Position numbers and translations under genes: made by a program
NCBI GenBank assembly: GCA_028875855.1
Contig: JAGWVA010000020.1
Coordinates: 1-58,850 of the forward strand
Reading direction: 5' to 3'
Source: Paracoccaceae bacterium
Lineage (GTDB): Bacteria > Pseudomonadota > Alphaproteobacteria > Rhodobacterales > Rhodobacteraceae
Length of the DNA: 58,850 nucleotides
Shown here: positions 17,943 through 27,487 of the stretch, piece after piece
Layout: the number at the start of each line of letters is the position of its first letter
How positions within the stretch are numbered: position 1 is the stretch's first letter
Notes under the pieces: model-generated
Told to the model about the DNA's origin: nothing
Seen by the model: only the letters and a program-made list of their open reading frames with translations
Database searches by the model: none

Positions 17943-19451
17943 CTATTCCCCGCGCGGGAAGCGTTTGTTTTCCTCGAGCACGTTCAGGTCCATGTGGTTG
18001 CGCATGTAGCGTTCCGAGGCGCGCTGAAGCGGCTGGAAGTCCCAGGGGAAATAGGCGCCGTTGCGCAGCGCCTCGTAAACCACCCAGCGGCGCGCCTGGC
18101 TTTCGCGGACCTCGGCGTCGAAACGCGACAGGTCCCAGCGGGCCTCGGCCACTGCGCGGAAGGCGGCGAGCGTCTCGCCATGCGCGGGGTCGGCGGCGAG
18201 GTTCGTCCGCTCGTCCGGGTCGGCCTCAAGATCGAAAAGCTGTTCGGGATCAATCGCACAGGCGATGTATTTAAAGCGCCCCTGCCGCAGGCAGATCATC
18301 GGCGCCCAGCTTCCTTCGGCCGCATATTCCATGGCGACCGGGGCCGTGCGCGCCGTGCCGCGCGCCAGCGGCAGAAGGCTTTCCCCATCCGTCCAAGGCA
18401 TCACCTCGGCCATCGAGACGCCCGCCAGATCGCAAAGCGTCGGCGCGACGTCGATGCTCGAAACCGGCGTGTCGATCCGCTGCGGGGCAAGGCCGGGTGC
18501 CGCGATCATCAGCGGCACGCGGGCCGAGCCTTCGAAGAAGTTCATCTTGAACCACAGCCCCCGCTCTCCCAGCATGTCGCCATGGTCCGACACGAACAGG
18601 ACGATCGCCTCTTGCCGGGTCCGTTCCAGCGTGTCGAGGATCTCGCCGATCTTGTCGTCGATGTAAGAGATATTCGCGAAATATCCGCGCCTTGCGCGGC
18701 GAACATGATCCTGCGTGATGTCAAAGGCGCGCCAGTCGCAGCTGTCCATCAGGCGCCTGGAATGGGGGTCCTGATCCTCATAGGGTATCGCCGGGCCTTC
18801 GGGCTCCAGATGCGCGCAATCCTCGTAGAGGTCCCAGTATTTGCGCCGCGCGACGTAGGGGTCATGCGGATGGGTGAAGCTCACCGTCAGGCACCAGGGC
18901 CGCGCATCCCCCCCGCGCGAGAGGTCGTAGATCTTCTGCGTCGCCATGAAGGCGACCTCGTCGTCATATTCCATCTGGTTGGTGATCTCGGCCACGCCCG
19001 CGCCGGTGACGGACCCGAGGTTGTGATACCACCAGTCAATCCGCTCGCCCGGTTTGCGGTAATCGGGGGTCCAGCCGAAATCGGCGGGATAGATGTCGGT
19101 CGTCAGGCGTTCCTCGAAACCGTGCATCTGGTCGGGTCCGACGAAATGCATTTTGCCTGACAGAACAGTATGATACCCGGCGCGGCGAAGGTGATGCGCA
19201 TAGGTCGGGATGTCCGAGGCGAATTCGGCCGCGTTGTCATAGACGCGGGTGCGGCGGGGCAACTGGCCGGACATGAAGCTTGCCCGGCCCGGCGCGCAGA
19301 GCGGCGAGCCGGTGTAGGTCTTGGCAAAGCGCACCGACCGATCCGCCAGCGCCCGCAGGTTCGGCGCATGCAGCCAGTCGGCCGGGCCATCGGGAAAGAG
19401 CGTCCCGTTCAACTGGTCCACCATGAGGATGAGGATGTTCGGGCGGGTCAT
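17943..19451 (-). CDS. betC: Choline-sulfatase-like type I sulfatase
   Basis: 502 residues, the length of BetC choline sulfatases, which release choline and sulfate from choline-O-sulfate. The N-terminus (RPNILILMVDQLNGTLFP) holds metal-binding Asp12. The formylglycine signature is CAPGR at residues 52-56 (Cys52 modified). SGKMHFVGPDQMHGFEERL, FVSDHGDMLGERGLWFKMNFFEGSARVPL and the C-terminal RNHMDLN are BetC-like. No betaine-synthesis genes (betA, betB) or betI are adjacent, so function in osmoprotectant uptake is inferred from similarity only. Divergent from the CocE-type hydrolase. Confidence 0.88.
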   Translation of the reverse strand: MTRPNILILMVDQLNGTLFPDGPADWLHAPNLRALADRSVRFAKTYTGSPLCAPGRASFMSGQLPRRTRVYDNAAEFASDIPTYAHHLRRAGYHTVLSGKMHFVGPDQMHGFEERLTTDIYPADFGWTPDYRKPGERIDWWYHNLGSVTGAGVAEITNQMEYDDEVAFMATQKIYDLSRGGDARPWCLTVSFTHPHDPYVARRKYWDLYEDCAHLEPEGPAIPYEDQDPHSRRLMDSCDWRAFDITQDHVRRARRGYFANISYIDDKIGEILDTLERTRQEAIVLFVSDHGDMLGERGLWFKMNFFEGSARVPLMIAAPGLAPQRIDTPVSSIDVAPTLCDLAGVSMAEVMPWTDGESLLPLARGTARTAPVAMEYAAEGSWAPMICLRQGRFKYIACAIDPEQLFDLEADPDERTNLAADPAHGETLAAFRAVAEARWDLSRFDAEVRESQARRWVVYEALRNGAYFPWDFQPLQRASERYMRNHMDLNVLEENKRFPRGE

Positions 19452-19604
19452 TGGCGGCTCCTTTCCGGGGATTGGCTCATGGTCCGGGGCATCCTCTGCG
19501 ATTGCGTCCGCGTCTATCGCAGAAACGACGCTTTATCTCTCCGGTTCCGCGTTGACACGGGGCCGGCTTCGCTGCCCGATAGGCAGGCGGAAACGGGGGG
19601 AGCC

Positions 19605-21590
19605 ATGCAGACCGTCACCGACTTTCCACACAAGGTCAACGTGACCGAGGACATGGCGATCGTGCTGTCGGACGGCTGCCGTCTGTCCGCGCGGGTCTGG
19701 ATGCCCGAGGGGGCGGGGCCCTTTCCGGCGATCCTTGAATTCCTGCCCTACCGCAAGCGCGACGGGACCACGGCGCGGGATGCGCTGACGCATCCCTATT
19801 TTGCGGGCCACGGGTTTGCCTGCCTGCGGGTGGACATGCGCGGGAACGGCGACAGCGACGGGCTGATGGAGGACGAATACACCGCGCAGGAACTGGCGGA
19901 TGCCTGCGAGGTGATCGGCTGGATCGCGGCGCAGGACTGGTCGAACGGTCGCGTCGGCATGATGGGGATCAGCTGGGGCGGGTTCAACGCGCTTCAGGTG
20001 GCCGCGTTGCAGCCGCCCGCGCTGAAGGCGATCGTGACGCTGTGCTCGACGGTCGATCGCTACGCGGATGACATCCATTACAAGGGCGGCTGCCTGCTGA
20101 ACGAGAACCTCGGCTGGGGGGCCACGATGTGGTCCTATTCCTCGCGGGCACCCGACCCCGCGCTGCGCGGGGATTGGCGCGAGGCGTGGTTGAAGCGCCT
20201 TGAGGCAGAGCCCTTCCTGCCCGCCGTCTGGCTGCGCCACCAGCGCCGCGACGACTACTGGCGGCACGGCTCGGTCTGCGAGGATTACGGGGCGATCAAG
20301 GCGGCGGTGCTGGCGGTCGGCGGCTGGGGCGACAGTTACAAGAACGCCGTGCCGCAACTTGTTGAAAACATTTCCGCCCCGGTGAAGGGGATCGTCGGGC
20401 CATGGGTGCATAAATATCCCCATTTCGCCGTCCCCGAACCCCGCATCGGGTTCTTGCAGGAGGCGCTGCGCTGGTGGGGTCGCTGGCTGCGCGATGAGGC
20501 GACCGGGGTCGAGGATGACCCGGCTTACCGCACCTACCTGATGGACGGCGTGCGGCCCGCGTCGTGGTATGACCACCGGCCCGGCCGCTGGATTGCCGAT
20601 CCCGCATGGCCCTCGCCGAACGTCGGGATGCAGACGCTCCCGCTGGGTCCGGGCACGCTTGGCATGGGGGCCAGCTTCGCCACGACGCTCGCCTCGCCCC
20701 AGCACTGCGGCGCGGCGGGGGGCGAGTTCTGCGCGATCTGGCTCGGGCCCGAAATGCCTGGGGATCAGCGCGCGGACGATGCCTATTCCGCCTGTTTCGA
20801 CAGCGCGCCGATGGCGCAGACCGACATCGTCGGCGCGCCCGTCCTGCGGTTGCGGCTTCGGTCGGATCGGCCGCAGGCGCAGATCGCGGTCCGGCTCAAT
20901 CACATCCATCCCGACGGGGCGGCGACGCGGATCACATGGGGTGTGCTGAACCTCAGCCACCGTGGCGGGCACGCCAGCCCCGAACCGCTGGTGCCCGGCA
21001 CGGAGGTCGAGGTGACCCTGGCCCTCGACCACATCGCCTATCGCCTGCCGGAGGGGCACCGGCTGCGGGTGGCGGTGTCATCGAGCTACTGGCCGATGAT
21101 CTGGCCCGCGCCCGAGGCCGCGACGCTGACGCTGACCGGGGGCAACCTGGATCTGCCGGTGCGGCGGGCGGCGCAGGGGGCGGAATGGACCTTTCCCCAA
21201 GCCGAAGCCGCGCCGGCGCTGCGCGAGCGGGCGATCCGGCCCCCCGCGCATGTGCGGCGCACCGAGGTGGACCAGCGCACCGGCATCGTGAGCCTTGTGA
21301 TCGAGGACGACTTCGGCATGGCCGAGAACCTCGACCACGGGCTGATCACCGGATCGGTGGCGCGCGAGGTCTGGACGATTCACCCCGACGACCCGCTTTC
21401 GGCGCGCGGGGTCTGTCACTGGACGCAGGAAATGATCCGCGACGGCGTGCATCTGCGCACAGAGGCGCGGTGCGAGATGTGGTCCGACCGGAACAGTTTT
21501 TACCTTAACGCCGAAATGGAAGCCTTTGACGGCGCGCAAAGAGTCCTGCACCGTCACGTGCAGGACGGGATTGCGCGCGATCATGTGTAG
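19605..21590 (+). CDS. CocE/NonD family X-Pro dipeptidyl-peptidase-like hydrolase
   Basis: 661 residues. The N-terminal alpha/beta-hydrolase domain shows LPYRKRDGT, DMRGNGDSDG and nucleophile Ser123 in GISWGGFN; the catalytic His is likely in PWVHKYPHF. The C-terminal half is the jelly-roll domain of the CocE/NonD family (VGAPVLRLRLRSD, ARLN-type beta strands, LVPGTEVEV). Members cleave acyl esters or amide bonds (cocaine, acyl-peptides, beta-lactam esters). The start ATG at 19605 follows GGGGGGAG. It stands directly before a peptide-type ABC importer on the same strand, suggesting hydrolysis of the imported compound. Confidence 0.88.
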   Translation: MQTVTDFPHKVNVTEDMAIVLSDGCRLSARVWMPEGAGPFPAILEFLPYRKRDGTTARDALTHPYFAGHGFACLRVDMRGNGDSDGLMEDEYTAQELADACEVIGWIAAQDWSNGRVGMMGISWGGFNALQVAALQPPALKAIVTLCSTVDRYADDIHYKGGCLLNENLGWGATMWSYSSRAPDPALRGDWREAWLKRLEAEPFLPAVWLRHQRRDDYWRHGSVCEDYGAIKAAVLAVGGWGDSYKNAVPQLVENISAPVKGIVGPWVHKYPHFAVPEPRIGFLQEALRWWGRWLRDEATGVEDDPAYRTYLMDGVRPASWYDHRPGRWIADPAWPSPNVGMQTLPLGPGTLGMGASFATTLASPQHCGAAGGEFCAIWLGPEMPGDQRADDAYSACFDSAPMAQTDIVGAPVLRLRLRSDRPQAQIAVRLNHIHPDGAATRITWGVLNLSHRGGHASPEPLVPGTEVEVTLALDHIAYRLPEGHRLRVAVSSSYWPMIWPAPEAATLTLTGGNLDLPVRRAAQGAEWTFPQAEAAPALRERAIRPPAHVRRTEVDQRTGIVSLVIEDDFGMAENLDHGLITGSVAREVWTIHPDDPLSARGVCHWTQEMIRDGVHLRTEARCEMWSDRNSFYLNAEMEAFDGAQRVLHRHVQDGIARDHV

Positions 21591-21655
21591 GCGGGTGAAG
21601 GCGAAAGGCAACGGATCGAGGAATAAACATTTGCCCGATCGTCCAAATGCGGGTT

Positions 21656-21673
21656 ATTGATTCTTCAATCAAT
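21656..21673. promoter_or_regulatory. Inverted repeat ATTGATT-CTTC-AATCAAT upstream of the ABC importer
   Basis: Perfect 7-bp arms with a 4-bp loop, 30 bp upstream of the binding-protein start, inside a short A/T-rich stretch that is unusual for this genome. It is either an operator or an mRNA leader hairpin. The TTGAT/ATCAA halves are spaced 6 bp apart, not the 4 bp of FNR-type boxes. Confidence 0.4.
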
Positions 21674-21702
21674 GAAAAAAACCAAACCACAGGGAGCGAC
21701 AA

Positions 21703-23289
21703 ATGTCTGATGAACTCAATCACTTCGCAGGGCGGGTGGCGGCGGGGCTGATCTCTCGCCGGGCCTTCCTTGGTCGGGCCGCGGCGCTTGGCGTCGGTGC
21801 GGCGATGGCCGATACGCTTCTGGGCACCGCGGCCCGGGCCGCGACGCCCAAGAAGGGCGGCACGCTGATGATGGGCCTTGGCGGCGGCGAAAGCACGAAC
21901 TCGCTCGATCCGGCCCTGGCGGCGAGCCAGGTGCCGTTCATGTATATCTCGACAATCGGCAACTATCTGACGACCGTTGCCGCGAACGGCGATATCGAAC
22001 CCTCGCTGGCCGAAAGCTTCACCTCGAGCCCGGATGCGAAGGTCTGGACCTTCAAGATCCGCAAGGGGGTCGAGTTCCACAACGGCAAGACGATGACTGC
22101 CGATGACGTGCTGAAGACGATCCAGCGGCATTCGGACAAGAAGTCGAAATCGGGCGCCTTCGGCATCCTGCAAAGCATCGAAAGCATGAAGGTCGATGGC
22201 GACAACTTCGTCGTGACGCTGAAATCCGGCAACGCCGACCTTCCCTACCTGCTGGCCGACTATCACCTTGCGATCCAGCCGAACGGCGGGATGGACAAGC
22301 CCGACAGCGGCATCTTCACCGGGCCCTACAAGCTCAAGACCTTCGAGCCGGGCGTGCGCGTCGTGATGGAGAAATTCGCCAACCACTGGGATTCCAGCGT
22401 GGGCCATTTCGACACCGTGACGATGCTGGTCATCAACGACGCAACCGCCCGCAACGCGGCGCTGCAGTCGGGCCAGGTGCATATGGTCAACTCGGTCGAT
22501 CCGAAGGTCGCGAACCTTCTCAAGCGCGCGCCGAACGTGACGGTGGATGCGGTGCAGGGCCACGGCTTCTACTGCTTCAACATGTTCTGCGACACCGACC
22601 CGTTCTCGTCCAACGACCTGCGGATGGCGCTGAAGCTTGCGATCAACCGCGAGGAGATGGTGCAGAAGATCCTGTCGGGCTACGGCTCGGTGGGCAACGA
22701 CATGCCGGTGAACGCCTCGGTTCCGCTGTTCGACAGCTCGATCCCGCAGCGCACCTACGACCCGGAAAAGGCGGCCTTCCATTACAAGAAGTCCGGCCAT
22801 TCCGGCTCGGTCCTGCTGCGCACCTCGGATGCGGCCTTCCCTGGCGCGGTCGATGCGGCGGCGCTGTTCCAGCAATCGGCCAAGAAGGCCGGGATCGACA
22901 TCACCATCAAGCGCGAGCCGGCGGACGGCTACTGGAACGACGTCTGGAACAAGCAGCCCTTCAGCGCGTCCTACTGGGGCGGGCGGCCGACGCAGGACCA
23001 GATGTATTCCACGGCCTATCTGTCGAGCGCGGCCTGGAACGACACGCGCTTCAAGGTGCCGGGTTTCGACAAGCTGATCGTCGAGGCGCGCGCGGAGCTC
23101 GACAAGGCCAAGCGCAAGCAGATGTACAGCGAGGCCGGCCGGATGATGCGCGACGAGGGCGGGCTCATCAACCCGATGTTCAACAACTTCATCTCGGCCT
23201 ACCGCAAGGACAAGGTGGCCGGCTGGGTGGACAACGCCAACCAGGACATGATGAACGGCCTTGCCGCGGTGAAATGCTGGCAGGCCTGA
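21703..23289 (+). CDS. Peptide-type ABC transporter substrate-binding protein (Tat exported)
   Basis: 528 residues, family 5 extracellular solute-binding protein. The N-terminus carries a twin-arginine signal (SRRAFLGRAAALGVGAAM) with probable cleavage after ARA. The mature part has LDPALAASQVP, the SBP_bac_5 core GVEFHNGKTMTADDVL and ALKLAINREEMVQKILSGYG. Related proteins bind dipeptides, oligopeptides, opines or glycosides; the ligand is not predictable. It is preceded by AGGGAGCG and followed after 4 bp by the first permease, so the importer genes form one operon. Confidence 0.93.
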   Translation: MSDELNHFAGRVAAGLISRRAFLGRAAALGVGAAMADTLLGTAARAATPKKGGTLMMGLGGGESTNSLDPALAASQVPFMYISTIGNYLTTVAANGDIEPSLAESFTSSPDAKVWTFKIRKGVEFHNGKTMTADDVLKTIQRHSDKKSKSGAFGILQSIESMKVDGDNFVVTLKSGNADLPYLLADYHLAIQPNGGMDKPDSGIFTGPYKLKTFEPGVRVVMEKFANHWDSSVGHFDTVTMLVINDATARNAALQSGQVHMVNSVDPKVANLLKRAPNVTVDAVQGHGFYCFNMFCDTDPFSSNDLRMALKLAINREEMVQKILSGYGSVGNDMPVNASVPLFDSSIPQRTYDPEKAAFHYKKSGHSGSVLLRTSDAAFPGAVDAAALFQQSAKKAGIDITIKREPADGYWNDVWNKQPFSASYWGGRPTQDQMYSTAYLSSAAWNDTRFKVPGFDKLIVEARAELDKAKRKQMYSEAGRMMRDEGGLINPMFNNFISAYRKDKVAGWVDNANQDMMNGLAAVKCWQA

Positions 23290-23293
23290 TCGG

Positions 23294-24250
23294 ATGCACC
23301 CGGTCCTGAAACTCGTTACCCAGCGCGTTGCGCTGGGTATCCTCCTGCTGCTGGCGGTGTCCGTGCTGATCTTCGCAGGCACGCAGATTCTGCCGGGCGA
23401 CGTGGCGCAGGCGATCCTCGGTCAGCAGGCAACGCCCCAGGCGTTGGCCAACCTGCGCGCGCAGATGGGTCTGAACCAGCCGGCCTACATCCGCTATTTC
23501 CAATGGCTTTTCGGGGTGTTGCACGGCGATCTTGGCAAATCGCTCGCCAATGGGCAGGACATCGCGACAGAGATCGGCGGCAGGCTTGCGAACACGCTCT
23601 TTCTGGCCGGCGTCTCGGCCGCGATCATCGCGCCGCTGTCGGTCCTGCTGGGCCTTGTCTCGGCGCTCTACGAAGGCCGCTGGCCGGACAAGGTGCTGTC
23701 GGCGATCACGCTCGCCACCGTATCGCTGCCCGAATTCCTGCTGGGCTACATCCTGATGTTCTTCCTCGCGGTGGAATACCCGATTGCGCCCTCGGTCTCG
23801 ACCGTGTTCGATTCCATGAGCTTCTGGGAGAAACTTCACGCAGTCACGCTGCCGGTCATGGTGCTGGTGCTGGTGTCGGTCGGGCACACGATGCGCATGA
23901 CGCGGGCGGCGATCCTGAACGTCATGCAGTCGGCCTATATCGAGACGGCGGAACTCAAGGGCCTGCGCCCCTTCCGCATCATCTGGCGCCACGCCTTTCC
24001 CAATGCCATCTCGCCGATCGTCAACGTGCTGATGGTGGACCTTGCCTATCTTGTCGTGGGCGTCGTCGTGACCGAGGTCGTCTTTGTCTATCCCGGCATG
24101 GGGCAATACCTCGTTGACCATGTCGCCAAGCGGGACGTGCCGGTGGTGCAGGCCGTGGGCCTGATCTTCGCCGCCGTCTATATCGGGCTGAACGTCGTGG
24201 CCGACGTCGTCTCGATCCTCGCCAACCCGCGGTTGAGGCATCCGAAATGA
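23294..24250 (+). CDS. Peptide-type ABC transporter permease (DppB family)
   Basis: 318 residues with six membrane helices. The DppB/OppB N-terminus (ILLLLAVSVLIFAGTQILPGD) is followed by LRAQMGLNQPAYIRYFQWLFGVLHGDLGKSL, the periplasmic region of this family. The cytoplasmic EAA-type loop is YIETAELKGLRPFRIIWRHAFPNAISPIV. Its stop overlaps the start of the second permease (ATGA), indicating translational coupling within the importer operon. Confidence 0.94.
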   Translation: MHPVLKLVTQRVALGILLLLAVSVLIFAGTQILPGDVAQAILGQQATPQALANLRAQMGLNQPAYIRYFQWLFGVLHGDLGKSLANGQDIATEIGGRLANTLFLAGVSAAIIAPLSVLLGLVSALYEGRWPDKVLSAITLATVSLPEFLLGYILMFFLAVEYPIAPSVSTVFDSMSFWEKLHAVTLPVMVLVLVSVGHTMRMTRAAILNVMQSAYIETAELKGLRPFRIIWRHAFPNAISPIVNVLMVDLAYLVVGVVVTEVVFVYPGMGQYLVDHVAKRDVPVVQAVGLIFAAVYIGLNVVADVVSILANPRLRHPK

Positions 24251-25065
24251 CACGCATTCCCCTTTCCGCCCTGATCGGGCTTGCCATCACCGCGGCCTAT
24301 TTCCTGGCCGCCATCTTCGCCCCGCTGATCGCCCCCTACGGCTTTGCCGATGTGGTGGGCGGCGTCTGGGACCCGTCTTCGGCCAAGTTCCTGCTGGGCA
24401 CGGACAGCATCGGGCGCGACCTGCTCAGCCGGATGATCTATGGCGGGCGCACCACCATCGCCATCGCGACGGCGGCGACGGTTCTGAGCTTCACCACCGG
24501 CTCGATCCTCGGCTTTACCGCGGCGGTGATCGGCGGCTGGGTCGATCAGGTGCTCTCGCGCACGGTCGATCTCCTCATGTCGATCCCCTCGCTGATTTTC
24601 GCGCTGGTCGTGCTGTCGGTCATGCCGGTCACGGTGGTGACGCTCATCCTTGTGATGGGGCTGCTGGATTCCACCCGCGTCTTCCGCCTTGCGCGCGCGG
24701 TGGCGGTGGACATCACCGTCATGGATTTCGTCGAGGCCGCGCGGCTGCGGGGCGAGGGGCGGATGTGGATCATCTTCCGCGAGATCCTGCCCAACGCCCT
24801 GTCGCCGCTGGTGGCCGAGATGGGGATGCGCTTCATCTTCCAGGTGCTGCTGCTGTCCACGCTTTCGTTCCTTGGCCTTGGCGTGCAGCCACCGATGGCG
24901 GACTGGGGCGGGATCGTGAAGTCGAACAAGGACGGGATCGTCTACGGCATTCCGGCCGCGCTTTACCCCGCCATCGCCATCGCGCTTCTGGCGATTTCCG
25001 TCAACCTCGTGGCGGATTGGGTGCTGACCCGCACGAGCAGTCTGAAAGGGGGGCGCGGTGGCTGA
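24247..25065 (+). CDS. Peptide-type ABC transporter permease (DppC family)
   Basis: 272 residues, DppC/OppC type. After the first helix comes LLGTDSIGRDLLSRMIYGGRTTIAIATAA, the characteristic OppC motif. The EAA loop is DFVEAARLRGEGRMWIIFREILPNALSPLVAEMG. It ends with an 8-bp overlap onto the ATPase gene. Together with the DppB-type protein it forms the transmembrane channel of the importer. Confidence 0.94.
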   Translation: MTRIPLSALIGLAITAAYFLAAIFAPLIAPYGFADVVGGVWDPSSAKFLLGTDSIGRDLLSRMIYGGRTTIAIATAATVLSFTTGSILGFTAAVIGGWVDQVLSRTVDLLMSIPSLIFALVVLSVMPVTVVTLILVMGLLDSTRVFRLARAVAVDITVMDFVEAARLRGEGRMWIIFREILPNALSPLVAEMGMRFIFQVLLLSTLSFLGLGVQPPMADWGGIVKSNKDGIVYGIPAALYPAIAIALLAISVNLVADWVLTRTSSLKGGRGG

Positions 25066-26695
25066 CCTGATCCTCGACATCCGCAATCTGAAGATCGAGG
25101 CCACGGCCTATCCGCCGGGCGAGCCGCCGCAGGACATCGTGATCGTGGACGGTGTCTCGCTGACGCTGGAAAAGGGCAAGGTGCTGGGGCTCATCGGCGA
25201 ATCCGGGGCGGGCAAATCGACCATCGGGCTTTCGGCCATGTCCTACGGGCGGGGCGGCGTGCGCCTGACGGGGGGCGAGGTCCGGCTTGGGGGGCAAGAG
25301 ATCCGCGCCGCGGGCCCGCGCGCCTTGCGCGCCATCCGCGGCGACCGGGTGACCTATGTCGCCCAATCCGCCGCGGCCGCCTTCAACCCGGCCAAGCGGC
25401 TGATGGATCAGGTGATCGAGACGAGCCTGCAACACGGTCTGAGCACGCGGGCCGAGGCGGAGAAGCGCGCGGTGATGCTGTTCGCCAAGCTGGGCCTGCC
25501 GAACCCGGAAAGCTTCGGCAACCGCTACCCGCACCAGGTGTCGGGCGGGCAGTTGCAGCGGGCGATGACGGCGATGGCGCTTTGCCCCAAGCCCGACCTC
25601 GTGATCTTCGACGAGCCGACGACGGCGCTGGACGTGACGACGCAGATCGACGTGCTGGCCGCGATCAAGGAAGCGATCCGCGACACCGGGGTGGCCGCGC
25701 TCTACATCACCCACGATCTGGCCGTGGTGGCGCAGGTGTCGGATGACATTCTTGTGCTAAGGCACGGGAAAATGGTCGAAAAGGGGTCGGCGGACCAGAT
25801 CATCAACGCCCCGCGCGAGGCCTATACCAAGGCGCTCGTCTCGGTCCGGCAGATCGAGCATCCCGCCAAGCCCGCAACCTCGCCCGTGGTGCTGAGCGTC
25901 GATCACGTGACCGCGCGCTATCGCGGCACGCATTTCGATGTGCTGAAGGACGTGACGGTCGAGCTGCGGCAAGGCCAGACGCTGGCCGTCGTGGGGGAGT
26001 CCGGCTCGGGCAAGTCAACGCTGGCGCGCGTCATCACCGGCCTTCTGCCGCCCCGGTCGGGCCGCATCCGCTTTGACGGGCGCGACCTTACGCCCGCCTT
26101 CGCCAATCGCACGCGCGACGATCTGCGCGAGTTGCAGATGATCTACCAGATGGCCGATGTGGCGATGAACCCGCGCCACACGGTCGGCACGATCATCGGC
26201 CGCCCGCTGGAATTCTACTTCGGCCTGAAGGGCGAGGGAAAACGCAGGCGAGTGCAGGAGTTGCTGGACGAGATCGAGATGGGCAAGGGCTTCATCGACC
26301 GCTATCCGGCCGAGCTGTCGGGCGGCCAGAAGCAGCGCGTGTGCATCGCGCGTGCGCTGGCGGCGAAGCCCAAGCTCATCATCTGCGACGAGGTGACGAG
26401 CGCGCTCGACCCTCTGGTGGCGGATGGCATCCTGAAGCTCTTGCTGAACCTCCAGAAGGTGGAGGGGGTGGCCTATCTCTTCATCACGCACGATCTGGCG
26501 ACCGTGAAGGCGATCGCGGATTCCATCGCGGTTATGTATCGCGGCGAGGTCGTGCGCTATGGCACCAAGACCGAGGTGCTGGCGCCGCCCTTCGACGATT
26601 ACACCGACCTGCTGCTGTCCTCCGTGCCCGAGATGCGGCTCGGCTGGCTGGAAGAGGTCATCGCGCATCGGCGGATGGAGGCGGCGGGCAACTGA
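25058..26695 (+). CDS. Fused double ATP-binding subunit of a peptide-type ABC importer
   Basis: 545 residues from a GTG at 25058, preceded by AAAGGGGGG. Two complete ABC domains in one chain correspond to DppD and DppF. Domain 1 has Walker A GESGAGKS, signature SGGQLQRAM and Walker [13 protein letters not shown]. Domain 2 has Walker A GESGSGKS, signature LSGGQKQRV and Walker [13 protein letters not shown]. All catalytic residues appear intact in both. Last gene of the importer operon; a palindromic element at 26703-26723 follows 8 bp after the stop. Confidence 0.94.
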   Translation: MADLILDIRNLKIEATAYPPGEPPQDIVIVDGVSLTLEKGKVLGLIGESGAGKSTIGLSAMSYGRGGVRLTGGEVRLGGQEIRAAGPRALRAIRGDRVTYVAQSAAAAFNPAKRLMDQVIETSLQHGLSTRAEAEKRAVMLFAKLGLPNPESFGNRYPHQVSGGQLQRAMTAMALCPKPDLVIFDEPTTALDVTTQIDVLAAIKEAIRDTGVAALYITHDLAVVAQVSDDILVLRHGKMVEKGSADQIINAPREAYTKALVSVRQIEHPAKPATSPVVLSVDHVTARYRGTHFDVLKDVTVELRQGQTLAVVGESGSGKSTLARVITGLLPPRSGRIRFDGRDLTPAFANRTRDDLRELQMIYQMADVAMNPRHTVGTIIGRPLEFYFGLKGEGKRRRVQELLDEIEMGKGFIDRYPAELSGGQKQRVCIARALAAKPKLIICDEVTSALDPLVADGILKLLLNLQKVEGVAYLFITHDLATVKAIADSIAVMYRGEVVRYGTKTEVLAPPFDDYTDLLLSSVPEMRLGWLEEVIAHRRMEAAGN

Positions 26696-26702
26696 CTGGG
26701 CG

Positions 26703-26723
26703 CGATTTTTCGTCGAAAAATCG
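26703..26723. repeat. Palindromic repeat CGATTTTTCG-T-CGAAAAATCG, copy 1 (likely bidirectional terminator)
   Basis: A perfect 21-bp palindrome between the convergent importer ATPase (stop 26695) and aldolase (stop 26738). A GC-capped stem with internal T5/A5 would work as a terminator in both directions. The same element recurs at 40284-40304 and 51863-51887. Confidence 0.75.
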
Positions 26724-26737
26724 GGCGCTTGCCCCGT

Positions 26738-27487
26738 TCAGTTCGCGTAGTCCGACCCTTCGGCGTCCAGGATCGCGCGCAGTTCGGACAGATGCGCGGC
26801 GGGGCCGGTGGGATAGTCTTCCCATTCCCGCGCGGTCTTTTCGGCCACGGCATCGGACAGGATGCGCAGCTTCTGCCCGGTTTGCAGGGCGCGGATATAG
26901 GTCTCGGCCGCGCGCTCGAAATAGTAAAGCCGGTTGAAGGCGGCGGCGACGCTGTCGCCGATCACCAGCACGCCATGGTTTCCCATGATCATCACGCTCA
27001 GCTTCGGGTCGGCCAGAAGGGCCGCGCAGCGCGCGCCTTCCGCCTCGAAGGCCATGCCGCCGTAGCCCGTGTCGATCGCCTGCCGGCCAAAGAACATCGC
27101 GGCGTTCTGGTCGAGCGGGGGCAGGCGCGGATCGTCGAGGCAGGCCAGAACGGTCGCGTGGATCGAATGCACATGCATGACGCAGCGCGCATGCGGGCAG
27201 GCGCGGTGAATCGCACCATGCAGGCCCCATGCCGTCGGATCGGGCGCATCCGGACGGGTAAGCGTGGTCGCGTCGTCCGCGTCGATCTCGATGAGGTCAG
27301 AGGCACGGATGCGGGCGAAATGCCGCGCGTTGGGGTTCATCAGGAACCGCGTGCCGGTCTCGTTGATGGCCAGCGAAAAGTGGTTGGCGACCGCCTCGTG
27401 CATGTTCAGCCGCGCGGTCCAGCGGAAGGCGGCCGCCATGTCGCAGCGTTCCGTCCAATGGGCGATGTTCGGCAGGGGCGCGGTCAT
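26738..27487 (-). CDS. Class II aldolase/adducin family protein
   Basis: 249 residues. The fold of fuculose-1-phosphate aldolase/adducin is indicated by HEAVANHFSLAI, then the zinc site HVHSIHA (residues about 104-110) and a later histidine in MGNHGVL. The proton-donor and sugar-phosphate residues cannot be fixed by eye. Members act as aldolases, epimerases or decarboxylases. Its start overlaps the stop of the upstream esterase gene (ATGA), so both are made from one mRNA convergent to the ABC importer. Confidence 0.88.
   Translation of the reverse strand: MTAPLPNIAHWTERCDMAAAFRWTARLNMHEAVANHFSLAINETGTRFLMNPNARHFARIRASDLIEIDADDATTLTRPDAPDPTAWGLHGAIHRACPHARCVMHVHSIHATVLACLDDPRLPPLDQNAAMFFGRQAIDTGYGGMAFEAEGARCAALLADPKLSVMIMGNHGVLVIGDSVAAAFNRLYYFERAAETYIRALQTGQKLRILSDAVAEKTAREWEDYPTGPAAHLSELRAILDAEGSDYAN

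Noticed and set aside
21656-21673. FNR-type box upstream of the importer
   Set aside because: TTGAT and ATCAA halves are separated by 6 bp, not the 4 bp needed for FNR/FnrL; kept only as a generic inverted repeat.
21505-23382. 625-codon minus-strand frame over the substrate-binding protein
   Set aside because: Shadow of the binding-protein gene; no start context and no recognisable motif.
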